Assembly: GCA_028671895.1 (NCBI GenBank)
Contig: CM053810.1
Coordinates: forward strand, 63,923,501-63,987,500
Source of the DNA: Oenanthe sinensis
Taxonomy: Eukaryota; Streptophyta; Magnoliopsida; Apiales; Apiaceae
Reading direction: 5' to 3'
DNA: 64,000 nt
Below, piece by piece: positions 24,611-36,861 of this stretch (position 1 is the stretch's first letter; every line of letters starts with the position of its first letter). The notes under the pieces are model-generated. The model searched no databases. It was not told where the DNA came from and worked only from the letters and a program-made list of their open reading frames with translations. Made by a program: the position numbers and the translations under genes.

Positions 24611-26364
24611 AGTTCAGGTAGTTTCTGTTTGCTGGAGATGTGTTTTTACTCTGACATTATGAGATCCCTTAAAGAATGTCCTCTTTCTATGATTAGTACT
24701 TTTCAAAAAGAATTCTAATAACACCCTGAAATTGATTGAAAAATTGAAAGTTCCTGATGCATTGTACTGAAAGAAGAAAAATGCTTTTTCTTGATCAACA
24801 TGCTAAAATGAAGGATGTTTAATTTGGTATTGGGGGAGTATAATTCAATCTCTTTATTCCATATATGGTCCTGAAAGTAGAATTTTTACCATATGAATGA
24901 ACTTATCTCAGTAATTTCACATTTAGGTTACTTGGATATTAGCAGACTTCTCAGTTGCATGCAAATCGGCTTATAGAAAGCATCAGGTATTAAATTTAAT
25001 TTATTGTTTTCAATATACGTCATAAGCTGATCAGATGAGAGCTAGGTGCTCTTTTCTATGTATTATGTACAATACCTTTGTTCTGTTATAATTTTTTTAA
25101 CTTTCTATTTCAGGTTTGTAGATCATTGAAACATGGAAGATGTTTTTTTAGTTCAATATGAGAAGCTCGAAGGTTGAACCCATTTTTGTTCCAAACATTT
25201 TGTCACTCTAGGTTGTAGCATTTATTGCTGACTTTAAACCAAATTGCAATATTATTGGTCAATGAGAGACCATCGGAACCATATGTTATCTTGCACATGA
25301 AAAAGGGTTCTTATGTGAACATATATGGATGGCTATTTTTCCTGGACAATTCCTATTTTACTACTTATCGGTCGTATTGTTTCAATCTTGATTTTAACTA
25401 TTAACTTCTGTTTGTGTTTTAGCATAAGTGCTGTCTACTGCGAATGTGGTCCTTCACCTTGTTCTTTAAATCTCCTGCCGTCTTGCAAGATCTGAGTCAG
25501 CTATCTCATTTTCTATCTTTTCTTTTTTTGAGGTCTGTTCTCCGTGTATGTTGTTTGATCAGTAACCCAACTAGTTGGTGTCAATACCAGAGTAGTTGAT
25601 GTGGTTGCCTGACAAGGCTGATGTGGTGGTTGATGCAGCTAATGTGGTAATAACATAAGCCAAAATGAATGTCTTAAAGTTAAAATCTTCAATGTTATTG
25701 ACCAAAATTATCAAATTTTGAGAAGTCCTGTACAAGTTGGTGATGGACGATTTTCTTTTTATAATGTATAGTCATAACTTTGGAAACGTCTATTGTGTAT
25801 TGTGGGCTTGTTATAGGACTTGGGATCCCGTGTCGGCGAAGGCTATTTATTTTTCCCCCTGTATCTTGGCTATCATGTTGATATGGTGGTTGGTACATTG
25901 CAATTTCAGATTCTCAGCCCTGTTTAAGTTTTCCAAGCTCGTTAGATTGGGGCTGGGAGCTTAGCAATAAGTCCATGTAATCCTCCTTCGCTTGCTCAAG
26001 GTCTTCCTTTGTGTTGTACATTTATTCTAGTAAAGTTTGCTTTTATACGTTGTATATTTCCCCTTCATATGCTTCATATGTCATGAAACTGTGCTGATTG
26101 TTCTAGCACTCGTTTGAGTTTGATATGTATTTTTACTTGTCGGTTTATTATGCTTCAGTAGTTGTCTTGTTTTTTTATAATATTTCAGTATGTGCAAGAT
26201 TGACTATATGCATTATATTAAATTGTTGCTTGCAAATCAACTTGAACAGAAGGTTATGGATGCTAATCATACAGTTACAATATCCTTTTAGGTTTTAGAT
26301 ATGAGCCACACGACCAAATTGCAGACAGCAACTCATCTCAGAAATCAACTGATAGTTGGAAGAC
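24611..26364. other. CYP40 3' region and intergenic
   Basis: Moderately T-rich sequence, probably 3' UTR near its start. Short frames at 25695-25964 lack motifs. From about 26210 to 26340 the sequence resembles 30055-30240 (for example ATATGAGCCAC and GATGCTAATCATA), marking the downstream edge of the patatin segmental duplication. Confidence 0.5.
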
Positions 26365-26438
26365 TTTTACTTTATAAATGATAGCAATCAATGTTAGATT
26401 GTGTTACTTTATAAATGATAACAATCAACGTTAGATTG
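26365..26438. repeat. Short tandem duplication, about 37-bp units
   Basis: TTACTTTATAAATGATARCAATCAAYGTTAGATTGTG occurs twice in a row with two base differences. The second copy abuts the MITE that starts at 26434. Confidence 0.8.
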
Positions 26439-26602
26439 TGTTTGGGAACCTTAATTTCATTTCAAATTATGGATATCAAATTCTCATATTTGTACTAATA
26501 TTTGAAATTCTTGGAATTCAAATGAAAATCTAAATTCTTATGATTACCCTTATTTGATCAAATCCAGAATTTCAAATGAAATCCATGTTACCAAACAGGC
26601 CT
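26434..26602. mobile_element. Tourist-like MITE, about 170 bp
   Basis: Ends are inverted: GATTGTGTTTGGGAACC on the left and, reversed, AGGCCTGTTTGGTAAC on the right, with further pairing of TTTCATTTCAAATT against AATTTCAAATGAAA. A TTA target duplication flanks it (26431-26433, 26603-26605), as expected for PIF/Harbinger-derived elements. Confidence 0.6.
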
Positions 26603-26734
26603 TTAGGGTCATTTGGATATATATAATTGACTTAATTTGCTTATTTTTATCATCTTGCAGCCTGTATCATGACTATGATTTTACGATAGGAAGGACTCTT
26701 GATACCGATTACCAGACTTGTTTCCAAGTCCCAA

Positions 26735-28689
26735 GCCTAAACTTCCTTTCATTAGAAAGCGTTTTAGCAAAACTAGCCAATGCGTCAGAATTGGTACCCT
26801 CCCCCCACCACTTGCTCAAAAAGCATTTTAGCAAAACTAGCCAGTGCGTCAGAATTGGTACCCTCCCCCCACCACTTGCTCAAACATGCCGGTATCCAAG
26901 TTTATTCTTGACACCCGTTTTTGTAGCAGCTCATTCCCGATTGCAGAAAGTCTCTCCATGTTCTTGGAGGTTGCAATATCAACTGAAGATTCATCACCAG
27001 TCGAGCTATCTTCTTGAATACGATAATTCTTCTCAGCGTGAAGGGCTTGAAACAGTGAAGACACGTGAATGTCGACCATATCCTGACTTGCAGCACCATA
27101 AGCATCAAGGATCGGGGTGTTTCCATTGTCGAAAATCCAGTTTAGTACTTCTCTTCATTTTTTGCTGCACCGGTGCCAAGTGATATAACTAACATCCTTG
27201 TAGTGTTAACTGGTGTCATATCATCAACAATCTTAAAGTTGCCGCTTATAATTTCATTGGTAATGTGTGTTATAGCCCCTTGAGTCTGAGGAGGAATTCA
27301 CAAATAGCCAACAAAATATTCAAAATGTTTGTAGTTGACGTAGTGAAAAATTACAAAATAATGAGATACGTAATTACCGGATTGTTTGCAGCAATACCGC
27401 CATCAATGAGATCGAAAGTGCGTATCCTTCCATCTTCATACTTGGTCTCGAAGTAGTGTGCTGGGAAGTAGGTGGGAGCAGCAGATGTTCCGAGGCATAC
27501 GTCATATAAATATGCATTCCTCGAGCTATTTGCTCTTGCCTGCAGTACGAAAAAAGATTTTATTCTCGTTATTATCTCAAGCAGATATTTAAAAGAAACT
27601 GATCTTCCGTTTGCTTAGAGTAAATGAAATGTGAAGGGAGTAAAATGATGTTTGGACTATTTTCTTTCCTCCTTTTACAGTACCTTATATATTTTATGAA
27701 TTAAAACTTTGATCTAGTTATAATGTTCGTTTATACCTCCTACTGGTGTCTTTCGTAAACATTTTCTCTGCCATCATTAATTTATTAATATTTCGCATTT
27801 CATTCCTCGTCCATTTCATTAGTCCTTCCAACAGAACGGAGCCTGAGGGGGAGATTGATCATCGTACCTGATCGCTACAAAAAATTACTGGATAAAGGCG
27901 TTTGATGTCAAACGTTGGTATGATAACATCTGTGAGAGTCTGGTTCAATGTCATATCGCCTAATAACTCTTTTACTATTGACTTGAGTTGTTTTCCATTG
28001 TACTCGGGAAACATAGAAATTTCTCACGTCCCGCAGAAAAGCCCCGGAAGCTGGACAAAAGAATAATTACTAGTTAATTTTCTTAATCATACATTTTAAG
28101 AGTAAAATTAGTCAAATTATTATTTATGTACCTATCCTCTGGGAATATCTTGGGTTCGTTCTCCTTGTAAAATGCATTAATGTCTTTAGCAGCAAACAGA
28201 GGGCGGTTTTCTTTGTTAGGAGCGGTTAACATGGTTGTTACCAGTCCGCCTGTGCTTGTTCCTGCTATCACATCAAAGTAATCTGCGATTCTTGCACTTG
28301 GTCCGTCATGTTCCTTGATTATTGAAAAATAATACCATCAGTAATCTAAAAAATCCTTATCCCTAGCATTGTAGCCCAAGACGATGGAGTTCGAGTTTCA
28401 GTGGAGACACGGTATGAGTATCTAATTGCATCAATTAACCATTACCAAAATATATATATGTTACATACAAGAATTTTTTTGTGAACAGGGTCACCTGAAG
28501 CTTGGATTCAAGAAAGGCAAGAATGGTGCCAGGGGTGATGCCTCTAATGCCACCGCCATCAATGCTCAACACTGTCACCATCCTTCCTTTCTTTGAAGGT
28601 GATCTGGTGGAAAAACCTCGGCCTGAACATCCATAAGTTGTTAAGAGTACTAGTAGTGAAATGAGGAGAAATGTATTTGTTTTCTGCAT
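26735..28689 (-). pseudogene. Patatin-like phospholipase, degenerate tandem copy
   Basis: Same five-exon layout as the intact gene at 30665-32392. Exon 1 28495-28689 (signal peptide, SIDGGGIRG), exon 2 28132-28313 (GTSTGG nucleophile elbow) and exon 4 27378-27539 (DLIDGGIAANNP) are intact and exons 2 and 4 have identical lengths to the other copy. Exon 3 (about 27869-28053) has a +1 and an 11-base loss relative to the paralog, shifting the frame so a stop follows. Exon 5 (from about 27288 down) lacks about 29 bases after EEKY, creating an immediate TAA and frameshift; a further indel occurs in the GGGGGG run near 26865; the end is duplicated in tandem and the normal stop is gone. A TATA-like TATAAATTA sits on the minus strand at about 28729-28737, so transcription is still possible. 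Remnant of a lipid acyl hydrolase. Confidence 0.88.
26759..26886. repeat. Tandem duplication of the patatin pseudogene 3' end, 64-bp units
   Basis: Two direct copies (26759-26822 and 26823-26886), each starting GCRTTTTAGCAAAACTAGCC and ending CCACTTGCTCAAA, differ at only a few positions. The unit is coding sequence from the last exon, so it is an internal duplication that arose within the pseudogene. Confidence 0.9.
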
Positions 28690-29059
28690 GGCTTTTAGAT
28701 TGAGTTGTAGAGCTAGTACTGCATACTAATTTATAGTCTACAGCAATTATTATATTAGGAAATTAGTTGATTAGTTACGTAGCTTCAGTTGTTAAACTAT
28801 AAAGTTATGTATCACCTAATGTTAGGCACAAATTAAACTATCATGTGATCAAAAGTTAAGCTACTTACGTTTACAGTCCGTTATAACTTACTAATAAATC
28901 AAGACATCAAAACAAATAACCAATTACAACTTTTATAAAGTGATTTTTTAATTTGATTATCGAACGAATATGCGACTCTTTAGTTCAAAACCATGTTTAC
29001 TCATGACTCATGATCACTACAGTTCTTTAATACATCTATTATATAGAAAATATCACGTG
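28690..29059. other. Spacer upstream of the patatin pseudogene
   Basis: Holds the old minus-strand promoter region of the pseudogene. The block near 28765-28805 (GTAGCTTCAGTTGTTAAACTATA) matches 32433-32457 upstream of the intact paralog, so the duplication included promoter sequence. Otherwise nothing seen. Confidence 0.55.
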
Positions 29060-29881
29060 TTACACACAATTTTGCTCGAAAAAATTTCTTATGTGAGCAA
29101 GGACAGATGATTTCTTTCTGCTTGGAACTAATTTTGTATCATCGCTTTGTTCTGTAACATCAACCAGGTGTTGTGGGCTTCTTGTTGGACATGTGATTTC
29201 TGGTTCTGGATCTTCTTCTTCTTCAAAAATTTGTAAATGCTCCTTTTTATCCTGCCTTCCCATACTTGTGTTTTCTCTTATTTCATCTTCTCTTTTAGCA
29301 TGTTTTGAATCGTTGTTAGGGTGATAAAGCCCCTCCAAAATCTTAAAGGCCGTGTCTCGACTGTCCTGTGCAGCAAGTCTTTGTTCTGTGGATACTGAAA
29401 CTCGCCAATCGTTAAGAGAAATCTCTTCTTGGGCTGCTCTTGTTAATGCATTATATTCTTCCACAGTTAGTTCGATTGTTGTGTCATCATTCTGTGACCT
29501 AGAGATATATTGAAGTGCTTGTGCAGCTGATGCACGGGAAGCTTCTGTTTCAAACAATAACGCTCTATGAGTTAACTGCAACGCCTCAAGAGTCTGCTTC
29601 CTCATTAGTAACACTTGTTTTAGTTCAGTTTTTTTCTGACATTCTTCAAGTATTTTCATCTTGAGTTGCTCAATATATTCGTATGTACTATCCAACTTGT
29701 CGTTTATTTCTTTATTCCGTGCTGTGGCCTTGAGTTCCTCCGCCCGTTTGGACCTGATTCTTGCTTTGGTGGTTTCAAGTTGTGATTTAAGCCCTGAGGC
29801 AATGATGTTAGACCTCACGGACTGGTACTCGTCTTCTTTTGCATGCTTTAAGTCTTCCTTAGTGTTGTGTTTTTCTATCAT
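29060..29881 (-). CDS. WEB family (DUF827)-like coiled-coil protein, short intronless ORF
   Basis: A 273-residue uninterrupted frame starting at an ATG, on the same strand as the patatins. Residues 1-125 are highly charged with heptad character (ARIRSKRAEELKATARNKEI), predicting coiled coil. Around 137-165, ELTVEEYNALTRAAQEE resembles the EYxxLSxxAxEAEE signature of WEB/PMI2-type proteins that act in chloroplast photorelocation. An acidic EEEEDPEPE stretch follows, then a basic tail ending HIRNFFEQNCV. Full-length WEB proteins are usually longer. An ATG at 29951 opens a separate short frame upstream that does not join this one, which suggests the N-terminus was lost or frameshifted. It could be a small functional member, a retrocopy or a truncated relic. 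The family call is moderate and function is not established. Confidence 0.5.
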   Translation of the reverse strand: MIEKHNTKEDLKHAKEDEYQSVRSNIIASGLKSQLETTKARIRSKRAEELKATARNKEINDKLDSTYEYIEQLKMKILEECQKKTELKQVLLMRKQTLEALQLTHRALLFETEASRASAAQALQYISRSQNDDTTIELTVEEYNALTRAAQEEISLNDWRVSVSTEQRLAAQDSRDTAFKILEGLYHPNNDSKHAKREDEIRENTSMGRQDKKEHLQIFEEEEDPEPEITCPTRSPQHLVDVTEQSDDTKLVPSRKKSSVLAHIRNFFEQNCV

Positions 29882-30664
29882 CTCTACCTTTCAATCTTAT
29901 ACCAGTAGTTCCATCTACGCATTTTCTTCTTCTATTATAACGGGACTCCATCTCCAATTTTTGTTATGATGCCTGACACTTATCCTAACCTGCTTCGAGT
30001 TTATTATCTGTATTATACTTGTCATTATTCATGTTTCAGTTTAAAATAGGCTAGGCTAGAATTGTTCAATGTATTTTATACTATTGTATTGTCGATGTTA
30101 TTATCAACTTGAATAGCTGGCAGATGCTAATCATATATCATACGGCTACTGCATGTATCGCATATTTTTAATGTTTTTCCGGAGAACAAATCAGACATGC
30201 ACCTTCAACTAAAGTCAAATATGAGCCACGGGACAAGATTCACACGTTTCTAGAAGTTTTTTTTATTGTTAGGCAAATTTATACTTACGAATTACGAACC
30301 AAAGATATATAAATCTTGCCTTCTACTTGTTAATGTCTTATTTTAGCCATTTTGTTACTATTATTATACAAGTAATTTATCCATGTCAGTTGATTTATTT
30401 AGACTTTTGTTCTCTCCTCCTTCTACTGCTACTTTTTCTCATTCTCAGCATTGTTGAGGGTTAGAGCCACCGACGTTTAGGAAAAATTGAAAAAAATGTT
30501 TTTATTCACTGATATAACAGAAAAGATACATGTAACATGTTCTGATGTTTACAAGGGTCAAAAGATAGTGAAGGAAAAAGAATTGCAGCCTATCATTCCT
30601 TTACTATTGTTAAATGGGACGTAGAATAATTAGTGACATCTGAATTACAGATTATGATACTTGT
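29882..30664. other. Spacer downstream of the intact patatin gene
   Basis: The 30055-30240 part is homologous to 26210-26340 beyond the pseudogene, so both copies carry the same downstream flank. The part next to the coding end is probably 3' UTR (minus strand). No gene was seen. Confidence 0.55.
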
Positions 30665-32392
30665 CTAATTAGCCAACCTGATCTTCCTTTCATCTGAAAG
30701 CAACTTAGCAAACCGAGTTAGAGCATCAGAATTGGTACCCTCTCCAAGCACTGGCTCAAAGAGGCCAGTATCCAAATTTACCCTTGAAACCGGTTTCTTT
30801 AGCAGCTCGTTTCCAATTGCAGCGAGCGTCTCCATGTTCTCGGTGGTTGCAATATCAACCGAAGATGCATCTCCAGTCAAGTTATCATTCTGAATTCGAA
30901 GATAATTTTTCTCAGCGCGGAGGGATTGAAACAGAGACGAGACCTGAATGTCAACCATGTCTCCACTTGCAGCACCATAAGCATCAATCAGTGGGGTGTT
31001 ACCTTTGTCAAATACCCAATTGAGTAAGCCCCAGTCTGAGGCCATTGTTGCATTATATTTCTCTTCCTGCTTGGCCGTACCCGTGCCAAGCGATAGTACT
31101 AACATATTAGTAGTGTCCATTGGTTTCATATCAATAAACTGAAAGTTTCCCTTCAAGATTTCATTGGTAATGTGTGTTATAGCCGCTTGAGTCTGAAGAG
31201 GCAATTAAAAAATATTTATCGGTCATCTAAAATAACATGTTAATAACGTACAAGTCTTGAAAGTTGAAACTTGCATCTATTCAAAGTGAACTGAACTACA
31301 CAATTACCGGATTGTTTGCTGCAATACCACCATCAATTAGATCAAAACTTCGTATCCTTCCGTCTTCATACTTGGTCTCAAAGTAGTATGCAGGTAAGTA
31401 GGTGGGAGCTGCTGATGTAGCTATGCAAACATCCGATAAGTATGCATTCTTGGAAGTATTTTTTCTGGCCTGCACAAATTAAATTTCAGTCAGTGTAAAC
31501 ACAAATATTCATCATCTTCGATTAATTCAAGGACGTAAAACTAAGAAGGCATGAGATGGATGAGCTAGCATACATCATCAGTAGAAAAGATTACAGGCTG
31601 TAGGCGTTTGATGTCAAAAGTTGGTATAATAACATCCGTAATAGTCTGGTTCATTGTAGTTTCTCCGAGTATCTCTTTTACTATGTATCGAAGGTATTTG
31701 CCATCATACTTGGGCCCTGTTGCAGACACAATCATATTTCTCACAGCCTTTAAGAAGCCCGGGTTACTGTAACAACAAAACAAGTTAGCTTAGTTAATTT
31801 TATGAATCACTTTTACCCGGAACGAAGTTGGTATTTATTTTCAGGATAATTTATCTACTTGTTTTTGGGGAAAATCTTGGGTCCGTGCTCAGTGTAAAAT
31901 GTGTAAATGTCTTTAGCAGCAATCAGAGGGCGGTTGTCTCTGTTAGGAGCCGTGAGCATGGCTGTTACCAGGCCACCTGTGCTTGTTCCTGATATCACAT
32001 CAAAGTAATCTGCAATTCTTGCACTTGGCCCATCAAGTTCCTATATTATCATCAGACAAGCCATTAAAAACAAGTAAAATACCTTAGGATATCTCTTGTA
32101 AAAATGCAAATAAATAAATAAATAAAATATCAAACATGGTTCAAAGAAACACAAGAAGAAAATTAGAGGAATATTAAATTTAACTGATCACCTGAAGCTT
32201 GGATTCAAGAAAGGCCAAAAGGGTGCCAGGGATGATGCCTCTAATGCCACCACCGTCGATGCTGAGCACCGTCACAATCTTTGCTTTAGTGGGAGGAGCT
32301 GTCGGTGAAGGCGACGGTGCAGTTCTGCCGAAACATTCATGTGTTGTTAAGAGTACTAGTAATGAAATGAGGAAGATACTAGTTTTCTGCAT
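30665..32392 (-). CDS. Patatin-like phospholipase A (lipid acyl hydrolase)
   Basis: Hydrolyses acyl chains from galactolipids and phospholipids; relatives act in defence, wounding and storage. Five exons in transcript order: 32192-32392, 31859-32040, 31574-31766, 31308-31469, 30665-31192; 421 aa with phase intact. Residues 1-23 are a hydrophobic signal peptide, followed by a Pro/Ser/Thr linker. The oxyanion-hole motif DGGGIRG starts at residue 46, the nucleophile Ser87 is in GTSTGG, and the catalytic Asp238 is in DGG; together they make the Ser-Asp dyad. The remainder is the usual patatin fold (GPKYDGKYL, LSLGTGT, SLRAEKNYLRIQ). A TATA-like run, ATATATAG on the minus strand, lies at about 32454-32461. 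It is the intact partner of the broken copy at 26735-28689 and probably the only functional one here. Confidence 0.94.
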
Positions 32393-32466
32393 AGCTTCAG
32401 TTGGTGCAGTATAAACAAAAAATAACTGATTTAGGTAGCTTCACTTGTTTAACTATATATAGAGAG

Positions 32467-32913
32467 AGATTAATCGCGCAACTTTTACGATATTAAAAAA
32501 AATATCATATAAATATACGATAATATTATTGTAATTACAGATAATTATATAAATTACAAAAATACCCCAATAAAAAAAACTAATAGATTATATAATTTTC
32601 CTGAACTTTATTCTCGTAAGTTTGTAATGTTAGGCAGAATATGTTTACTTTACCATATAGTAATTAATATTCAAACCCAAAAGGCATGCAAGAGCCCGTG
32701 TTCTCATTTGGAAGTTACGAGAAATTTTCTAGATGTTGAAAATGGTTAGCTTTGTCGACCTTTATAATATTTCATAATCGTTTTGCACTGACGCGTCTGC
32801 TTTTTAAGCATCCACTTTTTTTCTGTTTTGCAGGTTAAAATCTGTTGATCTCTTTTATTTACCTAATAATAAATAATGAATTTTTTTACTTATAAATAAT
32901 TCAATAAATTATA
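32467..32913. other. Upstream region of the patatin gene
   Basis: AT-rich; distal promoter of the minus-strand patatin gene. No other feature seen. Confidence 0.5.
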
Positions 32914-33172
32914 CTCCCTCCGTTTCTAAAAACTTTTCTTGTTTTGACTTTTTGTACTGTTCATTGTAAGCGATTGACTACTAATTTACACATAATTTAT
33001 AAGACAAAATATAGTCATGAGTGATTTTGTTTGATTCGTATTTGTGAGTACTTTAATACAGTAAAATTTTATATTTAATACTAATACGAAATTAAAGATA
33101 TTAACGATTAAAAAGTGTGTGCTGGCAAACGCGCACATGATTAACAGGAAAAGTAATAAGAGACAGCGGGAG
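32914..33172. mobile_element. Stowaway-like MITE, 259 bp
   Basis: Left end CTCCCTCCGTTTC; right end, reversed, CTCCCGCTGTCTC; TA on each side (32912-32913, 33173-33174). The arms diverge inward, so this is an older insertion than the hAT elements nearby. Confidence 0.8.
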
Positions 33173-33174
33173 TA

Positions 33175-35751
33175 TAATTAAGATTGTAAGTTCATTAATT
33201 AATAAAATTAAACAGTCACATTCTGATTGTTCAGCTGGTTGTTATAATGCATATTAGTTATAATTATTTTTAATAAAATCACATTCTAATGGATTAGCTG
33301 GCTGGTTGTTATAATGGATAGAGTCATTATAATTGTCAGATCCATGACAAACTTTACACAGAATTTCAAGACGAAGGCTGTAATTTGAAATATATAAAAT
33401 GGTAAATAATTTTTTATTGAATTTTAGAAAGGTGAATTTGATTTAATACATTAACAAAATTGAAAAAAGTTAATCAAATTGTATTATATGAAAAAGTTGT
33501 AAATTAATATTTTAAAACATAATTTTAGTACTGTAATACATAAACACATAAATATTAAGTAAAAAAATTGTAGAGTCTAAATATTTGTTCAAATTCAAAA
33601 AAAAAATGTTCTAGCCGAATTTGAGTGTGTCACCTTGAGTCGAATATGAAATGCTCGATTCGAATTATAATTTATTATTAATTCAAATTTGGTTCACAAT
33701 TTCGTATTCAAATTTTATATTTTTTTACTTTTGATAAATATTTATGTGTTAGTAACATTATTTTATAATTTATTAATTTTTGTATAATATTATTGAATTT
33801 TTAATTTTTTTATTAATTTAATTATTAAAGTACAATTATTTTTTTAATTTTAGTATAAATTATAGTCACGGATTTACAAATCTCAAAACAAAATTACATT
33901 TTTATAATTTTAATAAAAAAATTGATCATAAAAATATAAATTTTAAACTGGAATCACTATTTCAAAACTCACTATAAATTTTGACCATTAAAATATTATT
34001 GAATCTAATTCCTATAGTTAGGAGTCCCCGCATATCGATTTGAGCGGATTACAAGTAAATAACTAACTCAATTTTCAAAAATATTAACAAAATCATTCTC
34101 AAAAGATTCACCGTCGAATAAATCCAAACATAATTAAACAAAAATATAACAAAACACCCCAAAAGGATGAGAGACAAACAAACACTCTAAAAGGAAAGAT
34201 ACATAAATACTCAAAAAATGGGATTTTATTTAAGGAAAATCAACAAAGGAGAATGGAAGAGGCGGTGGAACCAGATCTGGAAATGGGAGTAGACTCTCAT
34301 TTGAGAGCAGCGGCTAACCCTATAATAAATGAATAATATTGTTCATTATGTGATTATTGCAAGAACTCACCTTTCACAATAAAAAACGGTTCATCTTTTT
34401 TGGTTTTTCACTTTCGGCATGTCTATAGTTGGTATTCGGCATGTAAATAGCTGGAATGCCGCTCCTCTCATCTCAGTTTATGCAATTGGGGTTGCTCCTC
34501 TCATCTCAGTTTATGCAATTGGGGTTTCTGAATAATGGGATAACAATAGTTTTTATGTGATAAAGTCAATTGTGATATTGTTGCTTTCAGGGATGTTGCT
34601 GCAAATTGGATCGTTTAGAATGTCTTCGATTTCGTTTTTAGCTTCAAGAATTTTTAAATTATATGTGTTAAACGATCAGGAAATAAATCAGCTTTGTTTT
34701 TAGTATGTTATTTGTTTTCCAACTTGGTTGTATCGATAGTTGGGGGTTTGTCCCGACTGTGTTCTGTTCTATTTAATGAAAACTGATATTTGTTCATCAA
34801 GAAAAAAACTAACCCAATCCATTTAATTCGGGTTTATAAAATATTAACTCATTATAAAAAAATTATATTATAACCCAACTTTAATGACTATATCATGGTC
34901 CGGTTGGGTTGATCGGTTAAATATAAAATAAAAATTGAATTGTAATAATAAAACTTCAATCGTTCAATAGTTTGCATTTCATAACTAAAATATTATAACT
35001 CTAAATAAATTAAAAGACAAACAATATTAGAAAGTGATAATAACTATTAACAAGAAAATAAGTAAAAGCTCAGTAGGTGACGAATGTACCATGTTTGGCT
35101 CACCCTATAAAATGCTTATAAGTTAGAAATTATATATTATTCTAAAAAAAAGTTAAAAATTATATGCAATTTCTAACTTATAAGAAAAGTACATAATAAT
35201 ACATTATATATACACATGAACATACAAATATAAATATAATACATAGATTAAGAAGAGGTTTATTAGTAATATCAAGTTGGGTTAAAATTATAAAAAATTG
35301 ACCTAATTCATTTAATTTAATTTTAATAATTTTTATCTCAATCAAATTTAATTTTAATTTTTTTGAATTAAATCAACTAAAAATAGAGACAATTTAAATT
35401 AATTTGAGTGATTTAATCGGATTATGGGCGCCTGTATTTAAGATGCTGACCTGGTCGTGAGAAGGCAAATGCGAGGACAATACATGATATTGATATCAAT
35501 TTGACGAGGTGTTGCTGCTGAGTGCTGTCTTCAGAACATGCTATTTCTAGCAAACTTATCCCTTCAATGTCAATAATGACAGCCAAATATCTTGCGCATT
35601 TCATATGCAAGAATAACTTCAATTTTAATGTAAAATATTTATAATCAATAGAGAAACCAAAAAATTCAAGAAGAGGATAATATTTAAATTTTAAATATTT
35701 AAATATAAATAAATTTTAAATAATAAATAATTAAATATATAATAATCGATA
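33175..35751. other. Repeat-rich intergenic, no gene seen
   Basis: Mostly low-complexity AT sequence. 34461-34493 and 34494-34526 are a perfect 33-bp tandem duplication. From about 34540 to 34808 the sequence ends TTTAATGAAAACTGATATTTGTTCATC plus an A-run, which resembles a 5'-truncated LINE 3' end (inference). 34800-35400 is a degenerate GGGTT-rich repeat, possibly a decayed hAT element. The frame at 35422-35622 has no motif. Confidence 0.45.
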
Positions 35752-35759
35752 GTATTATC

Positions 35760-36424
35760 TAGGGCTGAGTAACGGTCCGTTCGGTCAGTTTTTAACGGCC
35801 AAATCGGACCAGACCACTAATAGCGGTTTTTTTATATCTCAAACCTGGACCAGACCGTTTGAATATTGGATCAGACCGAACCAGACCGCAATTAAACGGT
35901 CTGATTCGGTCGGTTACGATTTTAAACCAAACTATTTAATATGATAATTTTAGGCATACAAAACCCTTCTTGAATCATATTCAGTGGCTCAATACTGTCA
36001 AAAAGTATGCCAATTTTAGTACATACTTTACTAGTTTACAAAATATTAATATGTGCCCAAATGACCTTATTAGTATTATGCAAAACAAAAAAAAAAGCAT
36101 TACAGGAGCAGATTAGCAATCTTAATTCTAGAAAAAATATTATGCAAAACAAAATTATATTATATATATTTATTTATTTATTTAAGACAAATATAGGTAA
36201 ATGCAAAACAAATTTATATTATATTTTATATATATATAATAATAATATATATATTTGTAGTGGTCCGGTTCGGTCTTAATGGCCGGTTTAGAAATGAAAA
36301 CCAGACCGGACCGGAAAATAACGGTTTATATTTAAATCAAACCTAACCACTTAAAAAACCGTAAAAATCGGTTTGGTCGATTTGGTTTGGTCTGGTCGGT
36401 TTGATTATTTTTTGTTCAGCTCTA
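35760..36424. mobile_element. Non-autonomous hAT element, 665 bp
   Basis: Left terminus TAGGGCTGAGTAA, right terminus reversed TAGAGCTGAACAA, flanked by a perfect 8-bp target duplication GTATTATC (35752-35759 and 36425-36432). The subterminal regions carry many CGGTC/GACCG motifs. No transposase is present. Confidence 0.93.
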
Positions 36425-36432
36425 GTATTATC

Positions 36433-36861
36433 CTTTCTTGTGTATATGTATATATTTTTCAGACTTTTCATGGCTTCATTTATTATAAACATAAAAAGTC
36501 GGGTTTCAGTATCTTTAGATGAAGTATTAACTATAAATTATAGTATATACTTTCATTATGTCCATAATTGTTTTATAATATATTACCGTTTAATTCTGAT
36601 TATCATGTTTTAGAATACTGATTATTTCTATTATATTAGAGTTAAAAATATATATCAAAAATATTAGTTCATAATGAATGATTAATTTATCAATATTCTG
36701 GTGAGATTATTACCTTTTTATAAAATTTCTAGAACAAATGACAGGTACAAGTAACAACACGTGAAAAGGATTCTACATGTGGGTGGCACTATTAGTCTAT
36801 TATTATTACTTTGTTCCTTCTGGATTTATTTATATAAAAACATATAATAATATAATACAAG
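36433..36861. other. Intergenic, no gene seen
   Basis: AT-rich; short frames without motifs. Confidence 0.45.

Noticed and set aside
26554..27183. Plus-strand 209-codon frame
   Set aside because: It is the antisense shadow of the patatin pseudogene's last exon and the MITE before it.
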